Shown here piece after piece: positions 1 to 8,721 of a DNA stretch of 64,000 bases. Below the pieces are notes generated by a model, which did no database searches, had not been told where the DNA came from, and was given only the letters and a program-made list of their open reading frames with translations. A program made the position numbers and the translations under genes. This DNA comes from Fusobacterium ulcerans ATCC 49185 (GTDB taxonomy: Bacteria; Fusobacteriota; Fusobacteriia; Fusobacteriales; Fusobacteriaceae): the NCBI RefSeq assembly GCF_900683735.1, contig NZ_LR215979.1, positions 372,001 to 436,000 of the forward strand, read 5' to 3'. Every line of letters starts with the position of its first letter. Within the stretch, counting starts at the first letter, position 1.

Positions 1-673
1 GAAATAGATATTCAATACCTTTTATCATACTTCCTTCACCTAGATATATAAATCCAAGAACAGGTATAGCTAATCCTCCTATTATTAATCCTACACCATT
101 GACAGTATCTGAAACAGCTACAGCTTTTAATCCACCAAATATAGCATAAATACTTCCAATAATTCCTATCATCCATACTGAAAGAATAATAGCACTTTCA
201 GGAGAAATATTAAGCAGTTCAGGGATATTAAATAATCTCATCATTGCAATAGAACCAGAATAAAGTACAGTAGGAAGAAATGCTACTCCTAATGTGAGCA
301 GAAAAAATATACTGACAATATTTCTTACTGTTTTATCATATCTTTCTTCTAAAAATTCAGGAACAGTAGTAATTGATCCTTGAAGATATTTTGGAAGAAA
401 ATAAAGGGCAAGAATAACAATACCAATTGATGCACCAGATTCCCAAGCAATAACTGAAAATCCACTTTTAAATCCCTGAGCATTTAATCCAACCATCTGC
501 TCTGTAGAAAGATTTGTCAACATCATAGAACCAGCAATAACTGTTGCACTTAAACTTCTTCCTCCAAGAAAATAACCACTTTCAGTATTAAGATTATCAT
601 CTTTTGTTAAATACCATGAAATTATAGCTACAAGAGCAGTGAATAATATAAATGTTACTATTGTAAAAACCAT
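1..673 (-). CDS. Sodium:solute symporter (SSS family), 3' end cut by window
   Basis: The first 224 residues of an SSS-family Na+/solute symporter are visible; the rest lies beyond base 1. The protein begins MVFTIVTFILFTALVAI, has several hydrophobic helices, and carries the NLSTEQMVGLNAQGF stretch after the first helix that is characteristic of SglT-like SSS transporters. The ATG at 673 follows a GGAGGGAA ribosome site. It lies 28 bases after the sulfatase gene on the same strand, so it is probably the third gene of a ROK-sulfatase-symporter operon. By context the substrate is likely a sulfated sugar or similar ester, but the sequence does not show the specificity. Confidence 0.85.
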   Translation of the reverse strand, partial: MVFTIVTFILFTALVAIISWYLTKDDNLNTESGYFLGGRSLSATVIAGSMMLTNLSTEQMVGLNAQGFKSGFSVIAWESGASIGIVILALYFLPKYLQGSITTVPEFLEERYDKTVRNIVSIFFLLTLGVAFLPTVLYSGSIAMMRLFNIPELLNISPESAIILSVWMIGIIGSIYAIFGGLKAVAVSDTVNGVGLIIGGLAIPVLGFIYLGEGSMIKGIEYLF

Positions 674-701
674 ATTCCCTCCTTAAATAATATGTTGAGA
701 A

Positions 702-2120
702 TTACCAGTTGGCAGTTCTCTCAGATAAAGGATCACTACATTCCATCATTCTATAACAGAATTTTAATAGAAGATCACTTTTTAATTCTTTAAAATTTTC
801 ATTAAAAAATAAATTTTCTTTCTCTAAAGGATCATTTTTTAAATCATAAAGTTCTCCATAACTTTCATTGAGAAATAAATTTAATTTGTATCTTTTATCC
901 CTATATGTCTTTATCATAATTCCTCTATCTCTAGCATCATATGTAATAACTGCTGAAGATTTTTTTCTAGCTGAAGAAATATTTTTAATCAAAGTATTTA
1001 AACTTTCTCCCTGAATTCCATAAGGAATATTACTTCCTATTAATTCAAGGATGGTAGGAACAATATCGATATTTTCAACAACAGCATCTGAGATTCCCTT
1101 TGAAACTCCCTTACCCCAGATTAATAATGGAACTTTGATTAGATTATCATACATAAATGGACCCTTTTGTAAAAGTCCATAATCCCCCATATATTCTCCA
1201 TGATCACTTGTAAAAATTATTATTGTATTATCTAACTGTTTTTTTTCTTCTAAGGACTTTAGAATTTTTCCTATTTCTTGGTCTATAAAAGAAATCATAG
1301 CATAATAATATTTTGTAAATTCTTCTATTTTTTCATCAGAGAAGTTATGTTGTTCTCCACCCCCAGGCCAATATCCATTTTTTCCTTGTTTTTGCAAATG
1401 TTCAGGTCTTCCATTACATAGGAAATTTTTTGAAATAGGTTTATCAATAATTGTATTTTCATATAATGAAGCAAATTTTTCTATGGGATCAAAGGGATGA
1501 TGAGGATCAACAAAGCTTGTCCACATAAAAAGAGGAGATTTGAAATCATGATTTATTATTTCCTCGCAACTTTTCATACCTATCCAATAAGTTTGATTCA
1601 TTTCTTCTGGAAGGGGATTTATGCCATCTTCGCCTTTACCAACAGCAAGATCATATCCTTTTGCTTTTATATAGTCTAGATATTTTCCTTGTTTATCATC
1701 TTCAGTTATAAAAGTTTTGTCAAATCCATAATAAGTATTATCTTTTATTCTGTTTCTATCTCTGAAATCCACATCTTCAAAATTATTATTAAAATCTTTA
1801 AGTTGTGGTCTTAAATGCATTTTTCCAACAGCTACATTATAATAATTATAGACTTTTAGAATATCTGCTAAAGTAGTTTCATTTTCATCAAGACATGTAC
1901 CAATATTCCATGCTCCTGTATTCATTGGGTATCTTCCTGTGAATATAGCAGCTCTTGAAGGAGTACACACTGGACTTGTACAAAATGAATTTGTAAAAAT
2001 ATATCCTTCATCAGCTAGAGAATCTAATACAGGTGTTTTTATTTTTTTATTCATATAACCTAATGTATCAGCTCTAAGCTGGTCAGCAGTTATTAAAATA
2101 ATATTAGGTTTATTATTCAT
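702..2120 (-). CDS. Sulfatase (type I, Cys-type)
   Basis: This is a 472-residue alkaline-phosphatase-superfamily sulfatase. The signature CTPSR (Cys52-Arg56) is the site where cysteine is converted to formylglycine; Asp13 in the ITADQLRAD stretch and the SDHGEYMGDYG motif supply metal ligands. The C-terminal YDLKNDPLEKENL segment is typical of the family. No signal peptide is visible, so it should act in the cytoplasm on an imported sulfate ester. I chose the ATG at 2120 because AAAGGAGAAAGTA precedes it; a start nine codons further upstream lacks such a site. It overlaps the end of the ROK gene by 8 bases, suggesting translational coupling. As a Cys-type enzyme in an anaerobe it needs an anaerobic sulfatase-maturing enzyme, which is not in this window. 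Confidence 0.9.
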   Translation of the reverse strand: MNNKPNIILITADQLRADTLGYMNKKIKTPVLDSLADEGYIFTNSFCTSPVCTPSRAAIFTGRYPMNTGAWNIGTCLDENETTLADILKVYNYYNVAVGKMHLRPQLKDFNNNFEDVDFRDRNRIKDNTYYGFDKTFITEDDKQGKYLDYIKAKGYDLAVGKGEDGINPLPEEMNQTYWIGMKSCEEIINHDFKSPLFMWTSFVDPHHPFDPIEKFASLYENTIIDKPISKNFLCNGRPEHLQKQGKNGYWPGGGEQHNFSDEKIEEFTKYYYAMISFIDQEIGKILKSLEEKKQLDNTIIIFTSDHGEYMGDYGLLQKGPFMYDNLIKVPLLIWGKGVSKGISDAVVENIDIVPTILELIGSNIPYGIQGESLNTLIKNISSARKKSSAVITYDARDRGIMIKTYRDKRYKLNLFLNESYGELYDLKNDPLEKENLFFNENFKELKSDLLLKFCYRMMECSDPLSERTANW

Positions 2121-3261
2121 TACTTTCTCCTTTAAACATACTTTCAAAGAATAGTGAATTTGTTATATTTTCAATTCCATATTGGATCGCTCCTTTTATT
2201 ATCAGGTTATCATTATAATCAGATCTCTCTATAATTATTTCTTTTGTTTTATCCAGAGAATTATTTTTTAATATTCTTTTTAGTTCTTTCCAAAAGAAAT
2301 CATCAATAAATGTAATTTTACCTGTGATAATAATTTTTTCAGGCGTTATAAGATTGTTTATCCATAAAATTATATAAGAAAGAGGTCTTAATAAAGTTAA
2401 TATCTCATCTCTAAAAAAAGATTTATTCTTGTTAGCTTCTTCAATTATTTTGTCATAAGAAAAATGTTTACCAGTTTTAGTGTAGACTTTTTCCTCTATT
2501 CTCCAGTTAGCCATGACAGTTTCAAGACATCCTTTATTTCCACAAACACATAAAAGAGAAGATTCAGAATAATCAAAAGGAATATGACCTATTTCTTTAA
2601 GTTCAAAGCTTCTTTTATTAGAAACTGGATCATACTTTGATATAGTGGAACCAACGCCGTTTTCAATATTAAGTATTACAAAATCTTTTTGGTTTTCATA
2701 AATTTTAGATTGAGATAAAGCAATAAGATTTACTCCATTTTCAATTATAGTTGTTATATTGAAATTTTTTTCAAATATCTCTTTTAAATTCAAATTTTTC
2801 CAATGGTAATATGTAGAGATTTCTGCTATCCCTCTAAAAGAATCAACTATTCCATTCATTCCTATACTTATGAGCATAATTTTATATTTTTTTAATATTT
2901 CACTTACTTTTTTTAGTGTAGTATTTAATACATCTGTTTTAGAGCCAATAGAAATTGATTCTGTTGTTAAAATTTTTCCATAAATATCTGCAATAGATAT
3001 AGTTACACTACTTAATCCAAAATAAATGGCCATTATATTTTGAAATTTGTCTAAATTTATGTAGAGATATTTTGGTTTTTTGCCTGTTTTAGGAGTATCA
3101 ACAGTATCAGTTTCAACAATATATTTTCTTTCTATGAGAGATTTTACAAGCTTACTCACAGCCATTCTTGATATTCCTAAGATTTCAGCTAACTCATTTC
3201 TTGTTATTTTTTTCTTTGTAATTAAAAGATTTAAAATTGCAATTTTATTATTTCTTTTCAA
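2113..3261 (-). CDS. ROK family transcriptional regulator (NagC/XylR-like)
   Basis: This 382-residue protein has an N-terminal winged helix-turn-helix (about residues 8-60, with the ELAEILGISRMAVSKLV recognition region) followed by a ROK sugar-kinase-like domain. The CVCGNKGCLET motif is the ROK zinc-binding signature. The start is a TTG six bases after AGGAGG. It is the first gene of an operon with a sulfatase and an SSS transporter, so it probably represses that operon until a sugar ligand binds. Its own upstream region holds short repeated palindromic sequences that could be the operator. The kinase fold of such regulators is normally not catalytic. Confidence 0.88.
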   Translation of the reverse strand: MKRNNKIAILNLLITKKKITRNELAEILGISRMAVSKLVKSLIERKYIVETDTVDTPKTGKKPKYLYINLDKFQNIMAIYFGLSSVTISIADIYGKILTTESISIGSKTDVLNTTLKKVSEILKKYKIMLISIGMNGIVDSFRGIAEISTYYHWKNLNLKEIFEKNFNITTIIENGVNLIALSQSKIYENQKDFVILNIENGVGSTISKYDPVSNKRSFELKEIGHIPFDYSESSLLCVCGNKGCLETVMANWRIEEKVYTKTGKHFSYDKIIEEANKNKSFFRDEILTLLRPLSYIILWINNLITPEKIIITGKITFIDDFFWKELKRILKNNSLDKTKEIIIERSDYNDNLIIKGAIQYGIENITNSLFFESMFKGESNE

Positions 3262-3534
3262 TTTTTACCTCCTAAAGCTTTATAAGAGTTTGATACTTGA
3301 ATTATATAAGATTTATTTTTTTATTTATAGATAGAAAAGCATCAAATTTTAAACTCTTTGTATATTTTAATAAACTTAAAAGTAAACTACTTTACAATTA
3401 GCGATAAATAGGCATATTGGTTAGTAAACTATTTTTTTTAATTTTAATAAAAAAATAAAAAAATGAACTATTTACTTATTAAAAGTTAAAAAATAAAATA
3501 AATAAAACTAAAATAAAACGTTTTTTAATAAAAA
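3262..3534. promoter_or_regulatory. ROK operon upstream region with repeated AGTAAACTA elements
   Basis: No gene is visible in these 273 bases. GTAAA-CTAC-TTTAC lies at 3382-3395 and TAGTAAACTA at 3422-3431; both contain AGTAAACTA and are partly palindromic. They sit upstream of the ROK gene, so they may be its operators. The remainder is A/T-rich sequence without obvious structure up to the terminator at 3535. Confidence 0.4.
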
Positions 3535-3563
3535 GAGCCTGACTCAATTATTTTGTCAGGCTC
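3535..3563 (-). terminator. Rho-independent terminator of the CHAP gene
   Basis: GAGCCTGAC (3535-3543) and GTCAGGCTC (3555-3563) form a perfect 9-bp stem with an 11-base loop. Read leftward it is followed by TTTTTATTA, just after the stop codon of the gene ending at 3573. Confidence 0.9.
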
Positions 3564-3572
3564 AATCTTTGT

Positions 3573-4169
3573 TTATTCAGGAAGAGATAATCTTCCAATA
3601 ATTCTTTTAGAGTTTATAGACCACTTATTATTTTCATAAGTAAGTTTAAATTTTTCTCTAGTTTTTTTCCAAACATTTTGTTGAACAATTTCAATATTAT
3701 CATCTTCAACATTAGATATTATAGCAACATGACCATAAGGATTTAAAATGTATGGTTTAAATATTACTATATCTCCAACAGAAGGTTTTTTGAAACTAGG
3801 ATTAGAAAACTGCAGTAATCCTCTTTTAACATTCATATCTCCATCTTTTAATTCGGCATTATAAAAATCTTTAGCATTTCCATAAGTATCAGGCATTTTA
3901 TGGTTATAATATTCAAAATAGTATCTTTTTATAAATTCAACACATTGATATTTCATTCCAATATTATAACTATCCTCAGAAAGGTTTCTTCCAAAAGATT
4001 TTGTTGGGAATCCGTTAAAATAAATTTTTACATTATTAAAACTATCTAATTCTTTTCCAACTTCTTTATCTACTTTCACTTTAAAAAATATGATTCCTAT
4101 TATAATAATTAAAATAATTTTTGGTAAAGTACGTTTCTTTTTCTTTTTACGAAAAATTAAGCTAGCCAT
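3573..4169 (-). CDS. Membrane-anchored CHAP-domain amidase/peptidase
   Basis: This 198-residue protein has a basic N-terminus (KKKKKR) followed by one hydrophobic helix (about residues 15-30), then a CHAP (NlpC/P60-like) domain. The likely catalytic residues are Cys76 (YQCVEF), His147 (PYGHVAII) and Asn165 (QQNVW). Such domains cleave peptidoglycan amide bonds or glutathionylspermidine-type amides. The topology predicts an inner-membrane anchor with a periplasmic enzyme. It starts 23 bases after the OLD-family gene, behind a GGGGGG ribosome site, and ends at a strong terminator, so the two are probably co-transcribed. The substrate cannot be told from sequence. Confidence 0.78.
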   Translation of the reverse strand: MASLIFRKKKKKRTLPKIILIIIIGIIFFKVKVDKEVGKELDSFNNVKIYFNGFPTKSFGRNLSEDSYNIGMKYQCVEFIKRYYFEYYNHKMPDTYGNAKDFYNAELKDGDMNVKRGLLQFSNPSFKKPSVGDIVIFKPYILNPYGHVAIISNVEDDNIEIVQQNVWKKTREKFKLTYENNKWSINSKRIIGRLSLPE

Positions 4170-4192
4170 ATGATCCCCCCAAGATATTTTCT

Positions 4193-5536
4193 TTAACTAA
4201 ATATTTTTCTTATTTTCTGTTCTAATTGAACTGGTACTATATAGTTTTCTTCAGAAACTGTTTTAAGTGCGTTAAAAGGTTTGTTTTTATAGTTTTTTCT
4301 TTCTCTTTTTTCACTATAAAGTTCCTCTTCTATATCATTATCAAATTCTATAAAATTACCAAAGTCATAATTGATACTTTTTTGAATAGAGTGATTTTTT
4401 ATATTTGAATTTTCTATTTCTAATTCAGTTCTCCAAAAATGGTTATCTTTATCATAAACAGCAATATATGGTAACTTAAAAGCATTCAAAAGCTTTATAA
4501 ATTGTGGAATGATACTTTTGCTACCACATTCAAGAATAGAATAGTCATATTTATAAATTCCTAATTTTTTAGAAAGATATCCAAGAACGATTTTGTCTGT
4601 TTGTCCTTCTACTAAAATGACTTTTTTAGCAAAGAAGAGTTCACTTCGATCAGGGTTTATCCAATAGTTCATATTAAAGTATTTTACTTCATCCCCAGAG
4701 AAAAGTCTTCCTTTAAATTGAAAAGCTCTGCTACCATTGTTGCTGTTTCTTATAATACATATGGATTTATAATGCTTTAAACTTATAAAATTACTTGAGT
4801 GTGTAGAAATATATAGTTGTACTCCTAATTTGCTGAGAGCAATAAAACAATCATATAATTCTTTTTCTGCCTGAGGGTGAAGATATAATTCAGGTTCTTC
4901 AAAGAATATCATGGTATTTCCTATTATACTTGTTTCAATTTTTTTAGATTCAGTAGCTAATGCTCTGAATAATTCAAATAATAATGTTCTGTATAATCCC
5001 TTACTTACATATTCAGCCATTAACGTGTCAGAGAGATTTTTCATTTCTTTTAATACAAATTTTTCGTCTATATTTCTTTTTTTCAAAATGTTTAAAAAAG
5101 AAGTGATAAAATGTTCTGCTTGTTCCTGCTCTGCAAAAGGTGGAATAAAGAGAATAGGGATATTGGAAACAATATTTATATATGTTTCATAATCTATTTC
5201 ACTCCATTCTCTATTTTTAACTATCTTATATTGAGTTTCACGATTAGGATATTTAATTATTCTTATTTTTAATTCTTTATTGTATATATAATTATTTAAT
5301 TCTTTGAAAGTTTTTCTTGAGAAGTTAGAAAAACTCCCTTCTAGTTCCAAGGGAATATTTTGATTTCGTATATCTTTTGTTCTTAAATTACGATAGCCTA
5401 AAAAAAACATTATAGAAGACATAATGCTAGATTTTCCATTATTGGCTGGGCCTATAAAAAGCATAAGATTCTCAAAATCTAATTTTGTATATTCTATACA
5501 CTGCCAATTGACAATTTTTAATTTTTTCAAATACAT
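4193..5536 (-). CDS. OLD-family ATP-dependent nuclease (ABC ATPase plus TOPRIM)
   Basis: This is a 447-residue SMC/RecF-like ATPase. Walker A is GPANNGKSS (residues 29-37), Walker B is MIFFEEPELYLHP (209-221) and the H-loop is STHSSNF (244-250). A TOPRIM domain follows, with VILVEGQTD (Glu310) and VYDKDN (Asp362, Asp364), the residues that bind metal in OLD nucleases. It is shorter than many OLD proteins. No UvrD-like helicase lies beside it, so it is not a Gabija-type pair; the only same-strand partner is the CHAP protein. ATG at 5536 follows GAAAGGAG. The role may be phage defence or DNA repair, but that is inference. Confidence 0.82.
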   Translation of the reverse strand: MYLKKLKIVNWQCIEYTKLDFENLMLFIGPANNGKSSIMSSIMFFLGYRNLRTKDIRNQNIPLELEGSFSNFSRKTFKELNNYIYNKELKIRIIKYPNRETQYKIVKNREWSEIDYETYINIVSNIPILFIPPFAEQEQAEHFITSFLNILKKRNIDEKFVLKEMKNLSDTLMAEYVSKGLYRTLLFELFRALATESKKIETSIIGNTMIFFEEPELYLHPQAEKELYDCFIALSKLGVQLYISTHSSNFISLKHYKSICIIRNSNNGSRAFQFKGRLFSGDEVKYFNMNYWINPDRSELFFAKKVILVEGQTDKIVLGYLSKKLGIYKYDYSILECGSKSIIPQFIKLLNAFKLPYIAVYDKDNHFWRTELEIENSNIKNHSIQKSINYDFGNFIEFDNDIEEELYSEKRERKNYKNKPFNALKTVSEENYIVPVQLEQKIRKIFS

Positions 5537-5566
5537 AAAAAACTCCTTTCTATATATTTATTTCTA

Positions 5567-5595
5567 TTGACATTTTAACGGAAAAAAAATATAAT
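5567..5595 (+). promoter_or_regulatory. Sigma-70-type promoter for the L,D-transpeptidase-like gene
   Basis: TTGACA (5567-5572), a 17-base spacer and TATAAT (5590-5595) match the consensus perfectly. It lies in the divergent intergenic region and drives the rightward gene at 5651, with a leader of about 50 bases containing the AGGAGG ribosome site. Confidence 0.85.
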
Positions 5596-5650
5596 TTCAA
5601 TGTAAACTTTCTATATATAAAAAATTTTTCTAGGAGGACAGTGTATATTT

Positions 5651-6307
5651 ATGATAAAAAAAGTTTTGTTAGCGTTAACTTTGTTTAGCACTTTGTCTTT
5701 TGGAGCAGAAAGAAACCTTGAGGAAGGATATATAAAAAAAATGTATAGTGATTTAAATTTAAATCAAAAAGTTGAGTACACAATTTTCAGAAAAGCATAT
5801 AAAGGTTACATGCAGATACCAGATAAAAGAGAAGGACTTCTTACAATAGTAGATTATACAAAACCATCAAATGTTGAAAGATTTTTTGTGTTGGATCTTA
5901 ATAAAAGAAAAGTTGCCTACAGTACATATGTAACACATGGAAAAAATTCTGGATTAACTTCAGCTCTTAATTTTTCAAATAATAAAAATTCATATATGAG
6001 TTCATTGGGATTTTATATGACTAATGATTCATATGTTGGAAGTAATGGATATTCATTGAGATTAAAGGGGTTAGAAGCTGGAATAAATTCAAATGCTCTT
6101 AGCAGAAATATAGTTGTTCATGGAGCAGATTATGCAGAGCCTGATTTTATAGAAAAATATGGATTTCTTGGAAGAAGTGAAGGATGTCCAGCTATACCTA
6201 CTACCATTTCGAGAGATGTTATAGATTCTATAAAGGACAGAACAGTTTTATTTATCATAGGTAATGACAGACATTATTATGAAAAAAGCAGTTATGCATC
6301 ACTATAA
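5651..6307 (+). CDS. Secreted L,D-transpeptidase-like (YkuD_2) protein
   Basis: This 218-residue protein has a signal peptide (MIKKVLLALTLFSTLSFG, cut near Ala19) and a murein L,D-transpeptidase catalytic-like domain of the YkuD_2 type. His157 (VVHGADY) and Cys179 (GRSEGCPA) form the expected active-site pair. Such proteins act in the periplasm on peptidoglycan stem peptides, or are transpeptidase-fold relatives of unknown substrate. It has its own consensus promoter and a terminator immediately downstream, so it is monocistronic. It lies divergent from the OLD/CHAP pair, which includes another probable wall hydrolase. Confidence 0.85.
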   Translation: MIKKVLLALTLFSTLSFGAERNLEEGYIKKMYSDLNLNQKVEYTIFRKAYKGYMQIPDKREGLLTIVDYTKPSNVERFFVLDLNKRKVAYSTYVTHGKNSGLTSALNFSNNKNSYMSSLGFYMTNDSYVGSNGYSLRLKGLEAGINSNALSRNIVVHGADYAEPDFIEKYGFLGRSEGCPAIPTTISRDVIDSIKDRTVLFIIGNDRHYYEKSSYASL

Positions 6308-6327
6308 AAAGAATAAAAAATAACAAG

Positions 6328-6357
6328 ATGGCAGATATTAAATCTGCCATTTTATAA
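6328..6357 (+). terminator. Rho-independent terminator
   Basis: ATGGCAGAT (6328-6336) pairs with ATCTGCCAT (6342-6350), followed by TTTATAATT. It lies between convergent genes and probably serves both the gene ending at 6307 and the leftward gene ending at 6366. Confidence 0.85.
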
Positions 6358-6365
6358 TTCTGAAA

Positions 6366-7811
6366 TTATTTTTTTATTTCATCTAATGCTTGCTGATTAG
6401 TAAGTTCAGCTGAACAATCAAAGTAATTTCCATTATATTCTATTTTTCCTCCAAGAGGTTTTGTTTTATTGAAATATTTATCTTCATAATCTTTATATAT
6501 TACCATAAATGCTCCACTTAAGCATAATAATGCAGTTACATTGGGAAGAACCCAAAGACCAGAACAAAGATCTACAACAGCCCATACACTTTCATGTGTT
6601 TGTAATAATGCAAGAAATGAAGGAACTAACCACAAAAGGCGCCATAATTTTATATGTTTGTTGCCAAAGAGATATACAATAGATGTTTCATATTCGAATT
6701 CCCATCCACACATAGATGAAAAAGCAAATAGGCATAAACTTAACCCTACAAGATATATACCATTTGTTCCAAGGGCACTTTCAAAAGCAGCCATTGTTAA
6801 ATTTATACCTGTTAAACCACTTCCCCAAATATCAATACCACTTGTTAAAATTACTAAAGCAGTCATTGAACATACACAAATAGTATCTACAAATACTTCA
6901 AATGCCCCCCACATACCTTGTTTAAAAGGATGGTCAGTTGTTGCAGTTGAGTGAACCATAGGAGAACTACCAGCTCCAGCTTCATTAGAGAAAGTACCAC
7001 GTGCTGCTCCAAATTTCATAGCTTTAGTAACTGCAATTCCAAATGCACCACCAGCTACTGGCTGAAAACTTGAAAAAGCATGATTGAATATTAATCCAAA
7101 AGCAGCAGGAATATTTCTAAAGTTTAATGCAAGACAAGTTAATCCAGCTGCTATATAAATAACACACATAAAAGTTCCCATTTTTTCACAGAAACGTCCT
7201 ATTGATTTAAATCCTCCAAGAATAACCATACCAGTGCCAACAGCAGCTACTGTTACGGAGATCCATGCAGGTATTCCAAACATATTTTTCAAGGATTCAG
7301 CGATTGTATATGGCTGTAGAAAAGCAGCAGTTCCAAGACCTCCAGTTATTATTGTTATAGCAAAGAAAACAGCTATAGGCTTCCATTTTGGACTTATTCC
7401 CTTAACCATATAAAACATAGGTCCACCATAGAAATTTCCTTTGTCATCTTTTTCACGAAAGAAAACAGCTAAAGTACATTCAACTAATTTTGTAAGCATT
7501 CCAAGAAGAGCAATAATCCACATCCAAAAAACAGCTCCAGGACCTCCAGAAACTATCGCAGCAGCAACACCAGCCATATTACCAGTTCCAACACTTCCTG
7601 ATATAGCTGTAGCTGCAGCTTGAAATGGTGAAAGAGTACCATGTCCTGAACTTTTTTGAAAAATAGCTCCTCCAGTCTTTTTTAAAATATATCCTAATTT
7701 TCTAAATTGTAAAAATCTTGTTTTTACAGCATAAAGAAGCCCTACTGAGAAAAGTAAAATAATTGCAGGAGCTCCCCATAACCAACCAACAACCACATTC
7801 AATATTTCCAT
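6366..7811 (-). CDS. Sodium:alanine symporter family (AGCS) transporter
   Basis: A 481-residue polytopic membrane protein with AGCS hallmarks: the GTGNMAGVAAAIVSGGPGAVFWMW segment near residues 75-100, the FGAARGTFSNEAGAGSSPMVH stretch near residue 265, and about ten hydrophobic helices. It would import alanine, glycine or related amino acids with Na+. It follows the amidotransferase-fold hydrolase gene by 28 bases on the same strand and ends at the 6328 hairpin, so both share the sigma-54-like promoter at 8603-8618. The pairing suggests uptake and hydrolysis of a glutamine- or gamma-glutamyl-type compound, but the substrate is not shown. Confidence 0.92.
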   Translation of the reverse strand: MEILNVVVGWLWGAPAIILLFSVGLLYAVKTRFLQFRKLGYILKKTGGAIFQKSSGHGTLSPFQAAATAISGSVGTGNMAGVAAAIVSGGPGAVFWMWIIALLGMLTKLVECTLAVFFREKDDKGNFYGGPMFYMVKGISPKWKPIAVFFAITIITGGLGTAAFLQPYTIAESLKNMFGIPAWISVTVAAVGTGMVILGGFKSIGRFCEKMGTFMCVIYIAAGLTCLALNFRNIPAAFGLIFNHAFSSFQPVAGGAFGIAVTKAMKFGAARGTFSNEAGAGSSPMVHSTATTDHPFKQGMWGAFEVFVDTICVCSMTALVILTSGIDIWGSGLTGINLTMAAFESALGTNGIYLVGLSLCLFAFSSMCGWEFEYETSIVYLFGNKHIKLWRLLWLVPSFLALLQTHESVWAVVDLCSGLWVLPNVTALLCLSGAFMVIYKDYEDKYFNKTKPLGGKIEYNGNYFDCSAELTNQQALDEIKK

Positions 7812-7839
7812 AACAAAATCCTCCCTTATTTATTTTAAA

Positions 7840-8559
7840 TCAATTCAGATTTTTTTTGCATGTTTTTATAAAATACTTGTAAATCAGTAGTTGTTCTGGA
7901 TATTTTTCAAATAAAAGTTCTGGATGCCATTGAACACCAAAAATCATTTGCTCTGTTGATTCAATACCTTCAATTATTCCATCTTCTGCTTTAGAAATTA
8001 TTTTTAATTTATTTCCAACAGATTTCACTGCTTGATGGTGCCAAGAGTTAACCCATATTTTTTCTTTACCAAAAATTTTATATAAAAAACTATCTTTTTC
8101 TAGTAATACTGTATGAAAAAATTCACTTAATTGGGATTCAGACTGGCTATGTTCAAATGTTTGTTCACATTGAGAATATATATCTTGATATATTTTTCCA
8201 CCACTGTCCAGAGCAATTAGTTGACATCCTTTACATATTCCTAAAACGGGTTTATTTTGTATTTTAGCTTCTTTTAAGAGTTCAAATTCAAATGAATCTC
8301 GCTCTAATGATATCATTCCAATTTTTCTAATGGGATTTTCTTTTAAAAATATAGGAGAAACATCTTCTCCACCAGGAAGAATAAGACCATCACAGATATA
8401 TATATATTTTTTTATTTCTTCTACATCAGCTGTAATAGGAATTAAAAGAGGTATTCCACCAGCTGCTCTAATAGCTTTAACATAACTATCATGAAGAAAA
8501 TATTTTTTTTCTGAATTTTTTAAATTATAAGATGCACTTATTACTATAATAGGCTTCAT
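7840..8559 (-). CDS. Gamma-glutamyl-gamma-aminobutyrate hydrolase family protein (PuuD-like, class I amidotransferase fold)
   Basis: A 239-residue peptidase C26-type hydrolase. The nucleophile is Cys109 in GICKGCQ, with His212 and Glu214 in VQWHPE completing the triad; NSWHHQAV (residues 171-178) is a family signature. PuuD-type enzymes hydrolyse gamma-glutamyl amides such as gamma-glutamyl-GABA in the cytoplasm. ATG at 8559 follows GGAGG. It is the first gene of a two-gene operon with an AGCS symporter. No other putrescine pathway genes are nearby, so the true substrate is open and I give no gene symbol. Confidence 0.88.
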   Translation of the reverse strand: MKPIIVISASYNLKNSEKKYFLHDSYVKAIRAAGGIPLLIPITADVEEIKKYIYICDGLILPGGEDVSPIFLKENPIRKIGMISLERDSFEFELLKEAKIQNKPVLGICKGCQLIALDSGGKIYQDIYSQCEQTFEHSQSESQLSEFFHTVLLEKDSFLYKIFGKEKIWVNSWHHQAVKSVGNKLKIISKAEDGIIEGIESTEQMIFGVQWHPELLFEKYPEQLLIYKYFIKTCKKNLN

Positions 8560-8602
8560 AACAAACCTCCAATAGATTTTTATTGATTTGATATATTAAA
8601 TA

Positions 8603-8618
8603 AGCATTTTTTGTGCCA
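8603..8618 (-). promoter_or_regulatory. Sigma-54 (RpoN) type promoter
   Basis: Read leftward the sequence is TGGCACAAAAAATGCT. It has the -24 GG and -12 GC at the diagnostic ten-base spacing and differs from the TGGCAC-N5-TTGCT consensus by one base. It lies 44 bases before the hydrolase start codon. Palindromic sites about 110-210 bases upstream would suit a bacterial enhancer-binding protein. Whether this genome has rpoN is not visible here. Confidence 0.7.
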
Positions 8619-8701
8619 ATGAAAAAATAGGATAAAACATTCTAAAAACAAACTAAAAGTTTATATATATGACTTTTTTATGAAAGGGAATGAAAATTTA
8701 A

Positions 8702-8716
8702 TTCTCAAAGTGAGAA
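8702..8716. promoter_or_regulatory. Palindromic regulator site 1
   Basis: TTCTCAAAGTGAGAA, an inverted repeat with 6-bp arms (TTCTCA/TGAGAA). Its centre is about 117 bases upstream of the predicted sigma-54 start point. Confidence 0.7.
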
Positions 8717-8721
8717 AAACA

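Noticed and set aside
702-2147. Longer sulfatase start at 2147
   Set aside because: The nine extra codons lack a ribosome site and hydrophobic character, while ATG at 2120 has AAAGGAG at the right distance and the conserved N-terminus.
4193-5536. GajA of a Gabija defence system
   Set aside because: There is no GajB/UvrD-like helicase next to the gene, only a CHAP protein.
6541-6954. Rightward 137-codon frame opposite the AGCS gene
   Set aside because: Antisense to a conserved transporter, with no ribosome site or recognisable domain.
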